Shown here: piece by piece, positions 27,004 to 37,826 of the stretch
How the letters are laid out: each line of letters starts with the position of its first letter
Numbering within the stretch: the first letter of the stretch is position 1
From: Serendipita indica DSM 11827
Taxonomy: Eukaryota; Basidiomycota; Agaricomycetes; Sebacinales; Serendipitaceae
NCBI GenBank assembly: GCA_910890315.1
Contig: CAJVGD010000013.1
Coordinates: forward strand, 806,001 to 870,000
Direction: 5' to 3'
Length of the DNA stretch: 64,000 bases
Program-made: the position numbers and the translations under genes
Notes under the pieces: generated by a model
Seen by the model: only the letters and a program-made list of their open reading frames with translations
Told to the model about the DNA's origin: nothing
The model's database searches: none

Positions 27004-28261
27004 ATGGAGACTGGAGCAGCGGTTCGCTCTGCGATACCAAAACGTTCCACGGCGCAGACGACTGCAAGTCTAAAGCAAGAGCAAACTGCTCAAGACTCAC
27101 CCGCATACGATGCTTCCGACGAAGATGCGTCGGATAGAACAGAAGGGGATCCTCTAGCTGGCCACAATCAAAACCTGAGACCTCTAGGACGCTCGAAACA
27201 GCCAAAGTCGGGATCGCATGCGTCGCATCTTAGCCATCTTGTCGACTCAGATACAGGTACAGATTCCCCCACGTACGATGGTGACATAGAATCCTCGACA
27301 AACACGGCAAAACAACCAATACATCATCGCTCACTGCTCTCGATAAGTAGCTCCACCGACGCGGACGGGTCGCCAACGTCGACCCCAATGCTGACCCCGT
27401 CCGCCTCCTCTGCCACTTTGCATCAAACCGAAGACCACAATCATCTTCAGGTACCTCATCCTGGGATGGTTTCAGAACCCGCTCCCGTTCCCAGCGCGTC
27501 CTCACATTTCGATCCGGCCTCTCTCACTCCAGAAGACATTCAAGCCTTTGTCAAGCGTGCAGTTGAGGGAGAACCAGGTCGCAAATACACGATCAATAAG
27601 CCACCTACGGATCGACCTGTACGCATCTATGCAGATGGTCTGTTACATCATCACTCTGATATTCATCCATTACTTACCATACTTGAAAGGTGTCTATGAC
27701 CTTTTTCACTTTGGGTCCGTTATTGGTTTGCTACCTACTTTCCTCTCGCTGACCTTGCTTCAGCCACGCACTCCAATTACGCCAAGCCAAGTTGTCATTC
27801 CCATCTGTCCATCTGATCGTTGGTGTTTGCTCCGATGAGCTCGTATTGGAGCACAAATCGCGCACCGTCATGACACACTCTGAACGTTGCGAATCGGTTC
27901 GCCATTGCCGATGGGTCGATGAAGTGGCGGAAGATGCTCCATGGGTGATTGATGAAGACTTCATCAAAAAATACCATATTGACTATGTGGCACACGACGA
28001 AGATCCATACAAGGGTGTGGGGACCGACGACGTGTACGGCTATCCAAAGTCTCAAGGTAAGCTACTCAAACCACATAGATGACAATTGACATTCAGTTAA
28101 TAGGCAAATTCATCCCAACACGTAGGACTCCCGGTGTCTCTACCTCGGAACTCATCGAACGCATGGTTTCTGGTTATCGCAAAGGTGAATTCGACCGGAA
28201 GCTAGAGAGCATGGGCCACCCAGAGCTCAAGTCGAGGCCTTCTACACCGCAGCCTTTTTAA
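27004..28261 (+). CDS. PCT1: Choline-phosphate cytidylyltransferase
   Basis: It makes CDP-choline from CTP and phosphocholine, the rate-limiting step of the Kennedy pathway to phosphatidylcholine. After a long acidic, Ser/Thr-rich N-terminus, the catalytic domain starts at RPVRIYADG and GVYDLFHFGHA; the HxGH nucleotidyl-transfer motif is split by an intron after a 25-nt exon (27690-27714). Other hallmarks are LIVGVCSDEL, TVMTHSERCESVRHCRWVDE, VIDEDFIKKYHIDYVAHDED and RTPGVSTSELIERMV (the RTEGISTS signature). The stop is at 28261. The chosen ATG at 27004 avoids overlap with PAN3 exon 1; the open frame continues to an ATG at 26839, which I think is not used. The amphipathic lipid-binding tail of animal enzymes is not obvious. 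Confidence 0.92.
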
Positions 28262-29578
28262 GTTCTCTCTATATGAGTGCATAATCTATATTGCCCTATT
28301 CCCCAAGTAGATATCTTCCAACGCTGGGTATCGCTCTACTGTCATTTCTGCGGTTCTGCATCTCGAATAGAGGTGAACACCAGCCATCAGTACAACTGTA
28401 TTCATAATAAGAAGAGCGAAAGGGGAAGCTTTGCAGTTACAATCGCTTAGTAAGAGTCGTTGCAGATTCGCAGTGAACCGTCCAAGTTCCGCAAATTAGG
28501 CAACTTACTCTGTATGGGAACAGATCGGCAAACCGCAAGGCGTAAGACGAGCTGTGGATTGCTGCTCTTGCACATATGTACTTTGTTAATGCTCCTCACA
28601 GCTTGTCCTAACTGTGCTTGTCCTTGCTACTGCCTGTATCTTGCTATTGCATCAAGCCATGACTAGTAGTGTTGCAGCAAGGCTGACAAAAGTATTATTA
28701 ATATAGACATCGCGGATTCGGATCTCTGCTGGCAATCTCCTATCATTGGGCATCAAGCAATAATAATATTTGTAGCAGAATGCATGTAGATAAGTATTTA
28801 GTCGAGCCTTTCTCTACAAATGAAATGTGGAATGCATAGAAAATAATATCAGCGATCCAATGAACATCCAATCTTTTAGCAACGGATATCCTCGTTGCTC
28901 TGTAGCAGTCTGCCTGTAGAGCAGTCAGAGCGTTCTTATGACTTACAGAGCGGCCTAGGCAATAGCACAGTACAGAACTGACCGTCAGGGTTCAATGTAC
29001 ATGGCAAGGGAGACATTGGGAGCCACAGTGAATCCCAATGCGGGGGATAAATGTGATGAAAGATGGCCCTACTGCCTCAAGTAGCTAATGTACATAATGT
29101 TGGAATTGTTACTTCAGCGCTCTAACTAGGTCAATACATTTGTACATACTTGTTTTTTTGAGCCATGATCTAACCCACTACTTCAAACCCCTGTCAGCAT
29201 CACTGTGAATAGCCTAAGAGACTGCAATCGTCAAAATCAAGACAATTAAAGAGACTTTCGAAGCTATTGGCTTGTGTGAAGAATATCTGTGGAATTGAAT
29301 ATGAACTACACCAATATTCAACTGCCAATAGAGATGGTGACATTGCTACGATGCCAGGAAAGTATCCCACTCAGTTGCCCTTGATGTTGCAGTAATACTG
29401 ACAAAGACTCGAAGTAGTTGTGTACAAAGCATCTCTATACTGTATTGCTATTGTATAACTACCATTCTTTTGGCTACTGACAACTGCATTCTCAGTATCA
29501 ACGTCTTTGTATCGTATTATATTGAGGACTAGGGAAAGTTAGCCTGCTGATACGCAATAGAATTATCAGAAAGGCTAT

Positions 29579-29974
29579 TTAAAGTGTAGCTTTCAGTTAC
29601 TGGGGACAGAAAAGAGTGAGCAAACCAGCGAGCATAGTTAGTTGTGATTCTACATCCCTGGAAGCAGAAAGGAGTGAGCAAACCAAGGGCCTACATGGCC
29701 AATCTCTCGCTCAAACCAAACATCACCAACACCTTTTAGAAAACAGTATTAAACAATCACCTAAGCAAATTGGTACATGATAGGGTCTCATATTCATTTT
29801 TGTGTGGTGTCATATGCGAGGGTTGACACCGTTTTCCACCGGTTTGAATAACCAAAGCACGTGAAAAGATGCAGAAAATTTGATGAATGGTCTCGGAATA
29901 TCATAGAGTATTTTGGGGAAATTTAGAAAAGAAATGACCATAGAAAAGTCAGCAAAATACTTCAACAAGGCTAT
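29579..29974. mobile_element. Candidate small non-autonomous DNA transposon (MITE-like) insertion
   Basis: The sequence aaggctat(t) occurs at 29571-29579 and again at 29967-29975, flanking about 388 bp. The second copy of the surrounding repeat, at about 30690-30760, reads straight through this junction (gaaggctactgtgtgtaaag) with no insert, so it is a related empty site and the 8-9 bp duplication behaves as a target-site duplication. The ends show only weak inverted similarity (ttaaagtgt at the left, gttgaagtatt read from the right on the other strand). Inside is a 21-bp direct repeat (about 29607-29627 and 29665-29685, containing gagtgagcaaacca). No coding capacity. Superfamily unknown; 8-9 bp duplications fit hAT or Mutator-type elements. 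Confidence 0.55.
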
Positions 29975-31020
29975 TGTGTGTGAAGAGCGGTCGCTAATCT
30001 GCCAGCTATTGAAGGGCCCGCTGCACTAGTGAAGCAATTATTTCTCACACGCTGTATGCTGTCAATAAATCTCTTGCGCACTAATACAACGTATCCGATG
30101 CAACTCTCTCATTACTTCAATCACAACCAAAAGTGTTAATACTGACGATTTCAATGTAGTTACCAGTAATCAAGGCTCTCCAGGCTGATGAGTGACTTTT
30201 GGGTATACTGTAACTAGAGGCGAGCACCTGGCTCTACTAATAGAATGCTGAGCCAAGTCTGTTGCAGTTGTACGAAATATAGACGGATCAGATGCAAATT
30301 CATGTTGTCTACTTTCGATAATATTCTTCACTTTGTTGCAGGAATGCTGACAGAGATTCGAAGTAGTGCGGGAGATCATGACTCGATGAAACAAACATGT
30401 AGCACTGAAGCAATAATTTCAACACACTTCTCGTCCTTAATATTTCTACTGTGTATTGTTTACTGTACATAGAAGAGATTTCTTGAGTCATCACCGCTTC
30501 CAGTCTATGTCAGCATCACTGTAACATTTTCTCACGCGCCGTTGTACGGAAATTAGACGGCCAGGTGCGGTCCTCTGTACCAAATATTTCTACATTGTCC
30601 TGTTTATTGTCCAAATATCATTCTTTTGGCTTCTGACCATTGCGATCCTTTGTCAGTATCAATACCCTTGTATCGTATTATATTGTGTGACAACTAGGGA
30701 AGAGTTGGCTCGCTGGTACGCAATAGAACTGTCTGAAGGCTACTGTGTGTAAAGAGCGATCGCTAAACCACGGGCTATTGAAGGACTACTGTGCACTTTC
30801 GTAGTTCGTGGTGCGTTCTAGAATACTCCACTTGACAGCATAGCTCTGCCGGATCTCTGTTGGTAGTCAGGCATTCGCCCTGCTCATCCTTTGTCATAGT
30901 GTATCCCCATTTGCATAGAGTTTGACACTTGCAGCTCCCCTCCGCTGTTCATCGGAATCTACACAGAACATTTTGTTCAAATTATTGCTTCAGTGCTCCA
31001 GCTAGATCGATACATTTGTA

Positions 31021-31045
31021 CATATATATATATATATATATATGA
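31021..31045. repeat. (TA)n microsatellite
   Basis: A run of alternating T and A, about 24 bases, inside the third copy of unit A/D of the decayed repeat block; the corresponding position in the copy near 29150 has no such run. Confidence 0.9.
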
Positions 31046-31288
31046 GTCATGATCCCCCCAACTACGAACCTCCGTCAGCGTCACTGCAATAAACAGTACA
31101 TGATGGAGACATCGGATCTGCAAGTTACTTTCAGTCCTACAGAAAGTAGACGTTGCGGATCCGTATCTTGCCGAGTTGTTCCTGCTCTTTGTTGTAATAG
31201 TGCCAAGGTTATGGTTATAGGTGGCAGGTGGTGAAGCTTGTAAATTTAATGTACATCTGTAGCAATTGGCAAGAAACTATATACATTT

Positions 31289-34229
31289 TCACCAGCGCTG
31301 ATACCCGTAGTAGCTATCATTCTGTTGCGGACCTTGACCATTGGGATTTTGGAAACCAGGGGCTTGCACAGATGATTGAAATCTGTTTCCATAAAACTGT
31401 GGTTGGTTCTGTCCTAGACCAGGCGGAATGCGGCTTGGTGCCATTCCTTTGTCAGGTGTCGCAAGACCTCCTTGCATCCCTCCAGAGCTATACCCCTTGA
31501 AAGGTTGATCCGACGGTGTTGATGATGGACCACCTGCGGTCGGTCCGCTAGTAGGGCCGCGAACGCCTTGTCCTGACGAGGATATGGAGCTCAGGAAACC
31601 TTGACTGGGTTGGTAGGACTTGGAAAAGTCTGTCGATAGCGAGTTCCCCTGGTGATACGTTGAGGAACCATTTGATGGCTGTTCTCCGTCATATCCGTTG
31701 CTCCCGTGATGCAGATGACCGGGGCCACCACTGTATTGCCCAACGGTGGGGGCTCCGGCTGCCGAGGACGTTGGTGCAGATGGTTTCGAACCATGAGGGG
31801 GTGTCGAATTGCCAGACGGTTGGTAGACAGGGTTGACGAATGATGTGAAGGCTGGGGAGAAGAATTGATTACCATAGCCGTATGGGTTCATGTTCATGTT
31901 GTAATAGTAAGGATTTGCTAGGTGTGCCATACCCGGATACTGCGTCTGCCCTTGGCCTCCTCCTTGGTTCGGCCCAGGTTGTCCTTGTGCAGCAGGTCCA
32001 GGGTGCATCCCGAGGTGTTGATTTGATGGACCAGTGAGACCTTTCTCGTCGTGGCGTAGAAGCCCTCGACCTGCAAAAGTGTTCTGTAGACCGTATAAGT
32101 TATTATTAACACTGTACCCCGACGTTGCTTGGCCGATAAACAGTTGACTCACACGTTGATTGTCGAACCCAAACTCGGGGTTGAGATTCTGACTCGTTGA
32201 ATATGCAGTCTGGGGGAACGCACCGGGGGCGGCGTTACTGCCTCCGAAACCTGTGTCTTGTGTATGAGTGTGAGATTGGTTGTAGAAAGGACTATCAGTT
32301 TGTCTAAAATACGCCTGACTCTGTGAGTGTGACAGTTGGCTCAGATGAGAAAGCGTATTGATCCCAAGGCCGGTCTCGTATGGACCCTGAGAGGGAAGGC
32401 CGGACGCCTGGCCATAGGGTTGACTTTGTTGGATGATAGGAGCATTCTGGCCCGATTGCTGAGGGGTATGAGTTAAACCAGCCAAAGAATGTTGGGAGGG
32501 TATTTGATGTTGTGGTTGGGGTGGCTGCTGTGCGATGGGGTGGTTAAGGGTCGGTGCCATTGCCAACGTAGGATCCACTGGAGGGGCTTGGGTGTGTACA
32601 GGACCATTGCTCTCGTTAGTTAGCACTGGCGCGATCGTTTCGGGGTGTCCTTGCAATGATCCAGACGCGTATGAATCAATTGAAGTCTTCACATTGTCCA
32701 TAATTTGCAGGTCTGTTGGAGGTGGGACATCGGGGTGCGCGACAGGTCGCTCCTCCACAGGTCGCGTCTCGGTAGGTGCCTCGGTCCTGTGGAAATAATT
32801 AGTGAAGGCGCGAAGAGGGCGAAATTGACAAACGAAGGCTGCTCGCTCTCCTCGCTGATGTTAAGACTTCCAAACTGGAGAGGGAGAGTTCCAAAATTTG
32901 CATTTGATACTTGATTGGGCATAATGACAGCCTGATCCGATTTGAATCGAGAACTCGTTCGATGGATACCGACTGCAGGTCGTGCATTCGTCGGTGTAGA
33001 CGTCTTGCTTCGAGACGGCGATGCAGCAAGTGGGGGACTCGCAAGACCAGGAGGGGGAGCGAGTGCAGCTTCCATTCTCGGGGGTTCAACTTCTTCCACT
33101 TTCTCTGGCTCTACTGGCTTTGGAGGTGAAGGTTGTCTCGCCGGAATGTCAACAACAGGAGATGTTTCGGCAACTTGTGCCAATGGTGGCGATGATAGCT
33201 CTTGCCCTTCATGATTCGAAGGAGCACTCTCATTATGGAACGGCTCTTGGGCTGATGTTGGTAGGACGACAGGATTGACGACCGGTTCGTCGTCCCAGGA
33301 CGGCGTCTCCACTGTGGTTGGTTCCTCTCGTGCGAACTGTTGCTTGGGCTGCATTTCTATCAAGTGATCCTCCTTTGGCTTCAATGCTGAAGTATCTGAT
33401 ACTGGCGGCTTGGCATGCGGTCTATGATGTGTTGTTACTCATTGTCGCTGTATGGTCTGATCCACTGAACCTACTTTGCTACTTGTGCCCAGGACAGGCC
33501 ACCAGTCGGTTTGTTAGGTTTTCGTGAAGGCCCTGCGGGAGAGGCAGCCACCTCTTGGATGGGGGTTGTGTATGTTGGCTCGGGTGTGGAAGCATCGTGG
33601 GTAGAGGTTAAGGGATCAGATGTAGATTGTTGATATGTGTCTTGTTCGTTGCTGTATGGGGACTTGGAATAGTCCCCGTGCGCCGTTTCTGTTTGTGGAT
33701 CAGTGTCGGTCGCGTATGTCGCATCTTGGGCGCGAGTAGAAGGCGTATGATTGCTTGCTCGGTCTCTTTGCTGTCGGGACACTCCAGCCCCCCTTCCCCC
33801 TCTGGCTCGGCCGCGAGGGCTCGCAGCACCCCGCAGGCTCGCGTGACTCTGGCCGTCTCGCTCTCGTTCGCGATGCGTGGGCAATTTCTTTTCTTTCTTG
33901 TGCTTCACCGAGCCCCATTGTTCAACATGCCCTGCAGAACGGAACACGTCGTGCATGAGCAACGTATTTTACGAGTCGAGGGACCAACCTTCAGAAATCC
34001 GCGCAACAGCGGTTTCGATGTCTCCTCGAACTTCCTCTAGTACAGACAAGAGATCCTCCTCTTTCCAATCGGGAAATATGGCCTGCAGTTGTGCAAGAGG
34101 CTCATTGAACTGTGCTCGCGCTTTGTTCAAGGCGGATGTAGGAGCAGCTTCGACGTCGTTGGAACGATGCTGTTCCCTGTGATTTGTGTACGACGATTGC
34201 TTAGCAGAGGGACGAGTCGGTCGCGACAT
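31289..34229 (-). CDS. DEF1: DEF1-like CUE-domain, glutamine-rich protein
   Basis: DEF1 promotes ubiquitination and removal of stalled RNA polymerase II; its CUE domain binds the ubiquitin-like domain of elongin. The protein starts MSRPTRPSAKQSSYTNHREQ at 34229. The CUE domain spans about 34000-34110: LAQLQAIFPDWKEEDLLSVL followed by EVRGDIETAVARISEG, spliced to HVEQWGSVKHKKEKK, the run typical of fungal DEF1. After a basic RGRARGGRGAG patch and KPTGGLSWAQVAK comes a long disordered region rich in Pro, Gln, Ser and Asn, then a Gln/Asn/Tyr/Gly-rich C-terminus (for example YYYNMNMNPYGYGNQFFSPA) ending YYGYQRW. This layout (CUE plus prion-like tail) fits DEF1, whose tail is poorly conserved. Introns lie near 33970, 33450, 32790 and 32100-32150. 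Confidence 0.8.
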
Positions 34230-34353
34230 GGTTCGTGATGGATGAGTCCAAAAAGTGTATTCAAGCCTCCACCAGTAACCGATACATTCACGATGTGATG
34301 AAAATGTAAAGCCCATACTGTCAAAGAGCTATATACATTGAACAGTATCTAAT

Positions 34354-35268
34354 CTAGTCGCTTGTTCGATGATCCCGCCAACTTTTGATATTCACCCGTC
34401 AGTCTGTCTGGATGAGGCTCAGGGATAGCGCTTTCTTTGTTTGTTGACAAGACGTACCAATGTCCTGATCTCTCTGGCGCAGCTTCGACTTGAGCTCTTC
34501 GATTACTGCTATCTCTTTGCTAGATCCCGAGGCCGTCTATGCAAGAATAAAGCAATAATTTCAGTAGAAACGGGGGATACCCACCTTGGTCTTGAGCGTA
34601 CCAAGTTCCTCCTCGGTGCGGATTAAGTGAACAAGAATTTGGATCGTACGCGTCATGCAAAGCGAAAGGAATAAACAAAACCCGGTAAGGTACGTATTGC
34701 GCTGTGCACTACAAGGCTGTCAGAGTGTGGAACAACATGACACCTATACTCACTAGAATTTACGGGCAGCGATATTGACCTCTGCAGAAGCGTGATTTAC
34801 ACCAGCATTTGCAGTCTTGGCAGCCTCTGCTTCGGCCGTGATACGGATCATACGCTGGACGGCGTCGACGAAGAGAATGGCAACGAAAATGAAGCTAATC
34901 TTCAGCGCATATGCAATTTTGCCAACAATATAGGACTGTATAGTAGCAAATTCAGCTTGTAATACGGTTTCTTCAAGATAAAAGGCTTGCCTCGGTCAAA
35001 AATTTGAAGAGCCGTTTCCTGTGAGGGATGAGGTGTGTCGCAACTATGGGCGTAAGCAACTCACCGTGCTGCTAGAGGCATTGGAAGCAGTACGAATACA
35101 AAGCCGACCATCTGCATCAGACGAGTATCAGCACCTTGTTGAAACACGACATCCTGACGTGGAGCCAACGAACCTCTGCGGCCAGCAAGAAGAATGTGAG
35201 TGAATAACTGGTGATTAAACATGAGTGATCTATCGCATTTCGATGTCGTAGACGAACTAGATGGCCAT
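34354..35268 (-). CDS. YET3: BAP31/YET3-like endoplasmic reticulum membrane protein
   Basis: The BAP31 family comprises ER transmembrane proteins acting in membrane-protein quality control and export. I rebuilt the protein from six short exons: a first exon of 11 nt (35258-35268) joins to give MAIYYSLTFFLLAAEMVGFV then FVLLPMPLAAR, the family start and first membrane helix. The next exons give RKRLFKFLTE and SYIVGKIAYALKISFIFVAI, then LFVDAVQRMIRITAEAEAAK, and YAQRNTYLTGFCLFLSLCMT, the third membrane segment. The tail carries a coiled coil ending DRLTGEYQKLAGSSNKRLD. The intron at 34936-34990 starts with GC rather than GT. The 5' region of 82 bp is shared with UBP6. Very small exons make this gene easy to miss. 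Confidence 0.85.
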
Positions 35269-35280
35269 TGTTGTGCACAA

Positions 35281-35291
35281 GTCACGGTGAC
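35281..35291. promoter_or_regulatory. Dyad GTCACGGTGAC between YET3 and UBP6
   Basis: A perfect 5-bp inverted repeat around one base, inside the 82 bp that separates two divergent start codons. It contains a TGACG half-site of the bZIP type. A TATA-like ttatata follows at about 35305-35311. A function is inferred only from symmetry and position. Confidence 0.3.
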
Positions 35292-35350
35292 GTTTGGTTC
35301 CAAGTTATATACAAGCGCCCGCCACCACTTGAACAGCGACCAAACCTTCG

Positions 35351-37611
35351 ATGAGTATCTCCGTGTCCATCAAACACGCCGGAAAGGCGCAAAATGTCGA
35401 ATTGGATACCTCTCAGCCTCTAGCAGCGTTTAAACAGACCATCTACGAAGCAACAGGGGTCCCAGTTGACCGAATGAAAGTCATGAGTAAAGGCCTCGTC
35501 CTCAAAGTACGTCCATCGGAGATGAGAAATCTTAGAGTATGCTCAAGCTTTGGGTCAGGACGATACACCTTGGTCCAAGCTCGCTATCAAGCCTGTAAGA
35601 ACGACACGCGTCTCCCTTGATGCTACTGATGAGTGACATACTCAGGGACACCAATTCATGATAATCGGAGGTACTATATCCCGCTTTTTCATTTTAGCTA
35701 GACGAGCTGATCATACTCAGTCGCCGGCGAGTTGCCCAAACCACCCGAGAAGCCAGTGGTTTTCCTCGAAGGTGAAGCCCGCTCGGTGTTTGTTTTTTTA
35801 GGCTCATCTTCCCCGAGATATGGGAGACTCTGAGCTTGCTTCTACGGTATCTACGCAGTTTGCTTGGCACAATCCTCCATTGACCACACCCCAGCTACGG
35901 CTCCCCGTTGGCCTGACAAAGTATGACCTACCAACTAGATGCACACAAGATCTGATTCCCGTCAGTCTTGGAAATACCTGTTATATGAATTCGACTCTCC
36001 AAGTGCTCAGAACGATCCCCGAGCTCAATCCTGCACTAGAACAATTTACGCAAACCTCTCAGGGTGGATTAGGTGCAACACTGACTGCAGAAATGCGTCG
36101 ACTCTACCAGTCCATGAATCAAACTACGGACAAGATGATACCCGCAGTCTTTCTGCAACGTCTCAGGATGGTCGCTCCTCAATTCGCCGAGCAGCGACCT
36201 GGACAAGGGTTTGCACAACAAGGTTAAATTCTTGAACCCGCGCCCATCTGTCGCTAATCAACTTCGTAGATGCGGAGGAATGCCTTACCTCAATTCTCAA
36301 CGCTCTTCGTGAATCGTCTCTCGTCGTTCCTCCCAACGGTAACGGAGAGGGTAGTCCAAAGAATCTGGTAGAGAACTATATAATGGGCGAGATGACTACA
36401 GAGTACGGGTACTATTGAAATTCACATCCATCCCTGACACGTTGCAGACTCAAGTGTGACGAAGCCCCGGATGAGGAAACTTCGACATCGAAATCGACAT
36501 TCTCAAAGCTAGAATGCAATATTAGTATCACAACGAACTATCTACAGACGGGTATCAAAGAGGTCTGCCAAACGATACCGTTTTCAAACTGTCTCATCTA
36601 TTACACAGTCTCTTGATCAAAAAATCGAGAAACAAAGTCCGTCTCTTGGCCGCTCTGCAATTTACAGCCAAAAGTCTCGCATCTCCCGCCTACCATCCAA
36701 CTTGATCGTTCATATGGTCCGTTTCTACTGGCGCCGGGATATTAATAAAAAGGCCAAGATCATGGTGAGATTGAAGGTATGATACAGGAACACAGTCTCA
36801 CATAGGGTATAGCGCAAAGTGAAGTTTCCTTTCGAGTATGACGTACTTGACCTCGTCACCGAAGAACTCAAACAAAAGCTCCTGCCAGTCAACACTCGGT
36901 TGAAAGAGATAGAAAAGGATAGACAAGAGCGTCGCAAAGTTCGCAAACGAACTCGTAAGGTGCAACCCGGAGCGTCTGTTGAAATGCCCATCGAACCGGC
37001 TCCTCCAGTGTCCCCCACTGTCATGGTCGGTGGTCCTGACGAGGGTACGGGCTCGCAGATGGATGTCGATCAATCCGGCTCTACAATACCAGTAATTGAA
37101 CCAGGAACAGCGGATGAAGCAGAGATCCGGCGGAGAGAGGCAGAGGAACTAACTTCACTTGTTCATGATGATCTCAAATCCGATGCGGGTGCCAATGTGA
37201 CTGGTATGTACGAACTTGTTGGTGAGTGATCACGTTACTATCACCTTCGTCGCCGATCCCAATTACCCTCCAGGGATCATCACTCACAAGGGCGCAAGCG
37301 CGGACTCTGGTCATTATATCGTACGTGTACAAAGACCAAAGTAATCCTGTCTTATTCAGTTGCCTAGGGCTTTGCGAGAGCAGATGTGTTCACTCCCCGA
37401 AGACCAGAAGAGATCGATGAGACAACAGACCAGTGGATCAAATTCGACGACGACAAGGTCATTACATCTATGACTAGAAACACCCATTCCGTACTAACAC
37501 ACAAACTCCTAGGTGTCTGTCATGACAGAGGTCGCGGTTGGGGCTTTGGACGGTGGCGGCGAAGATTCTGCCGCGTACATTTTGCTATATCGTAGCAAGC
37601 TTCCGCTTTGA
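35351..37611 (+). CDS. UBP6: Proteasome-associated deubiquitinase UBP6/USP14
   Basis: It removes ubiquitin chains from substrates on the 26S proteasome. The first exon encodes the N-terminal ubiquitin-like domain (MSISVSIKHAGKAQNVELDT, then KVMSKGLVLK) that docks on Rpn1. The USP catalytic domain follows: the Cys box LIPVSLGNTCYMNSTLQVLR near 35960-36010, and the His box GIITHKGASADSGHYIGFAR, split by an intron near 37320-37370. A segment near 36610-36720 gives SNLIVHMVRFYWRRDINKKA, and FPFEYDVLDLVTEELKQKL comes after. A Lys/Arg-rich insert (ERRKVRKRTRK) and an acidic linker precede the His box. The end SAAYILLYRSKLPL at the TGA at 37611 is typical. Many 45-60 nt introns. Confidence 0.92.
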
Positions 37612-37826
37612 ATTGACTTGATTATTCTGCTTGTGTATGCCCGTATCCTGATTTGATGCCAACTGAATAAGATCTTGGACCTTTACCAACACCGACGGAC
37701 GAAGGCCGACCCCCCTGATTCTGTTGGTGAACCTGATACAAGCCTCTTTGAAAATCAGGATTACGCAGGAGAGATCCTCACCACGCTCTTGACCTGCGTC
37801 TCCGAACGCCGTGCGCAATCCACGGG

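Larger units (their letters stand above)
28262..31288. repeat. Gene-poor AT-rich block of decayed repeats
   Basis: Three kilobases without a supportable gene. Diverged copies of the same sequences recur. Unit A (cttcagygctc, then tacatttgtacat) is at about 29112-29148 and 30988-31025. Unit D (gtcagcatcactgt and variant) is at 29193, 30509 and 31076. Unit E (gctgacagagattcgaagtag and variant) is at about 29387-29420 and 30336-30366. Unit B (attcttttggct through tacgcaatagaa) is at about 29464-29565 and 30620-30731. Unit C (tgtgtgaagagcg through ctattgaagg) is at about 29975-30029 and 30742-30795. The copies differ at many bases, so they are old. No long open frame or transposase was seen; the element family is not identified. 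The two outer edges also contain the 3' UTRs of PCT1 and DEF1. Confidence 0.65.

Noticed and set aside
28262-31288. LTR or other retroelement remnant
   Set aside because: I found no paired long terminal repeats, primer-binding site, or reverse-transcriptase, integrase or capsid-like frames; the repeats are short and reordered.
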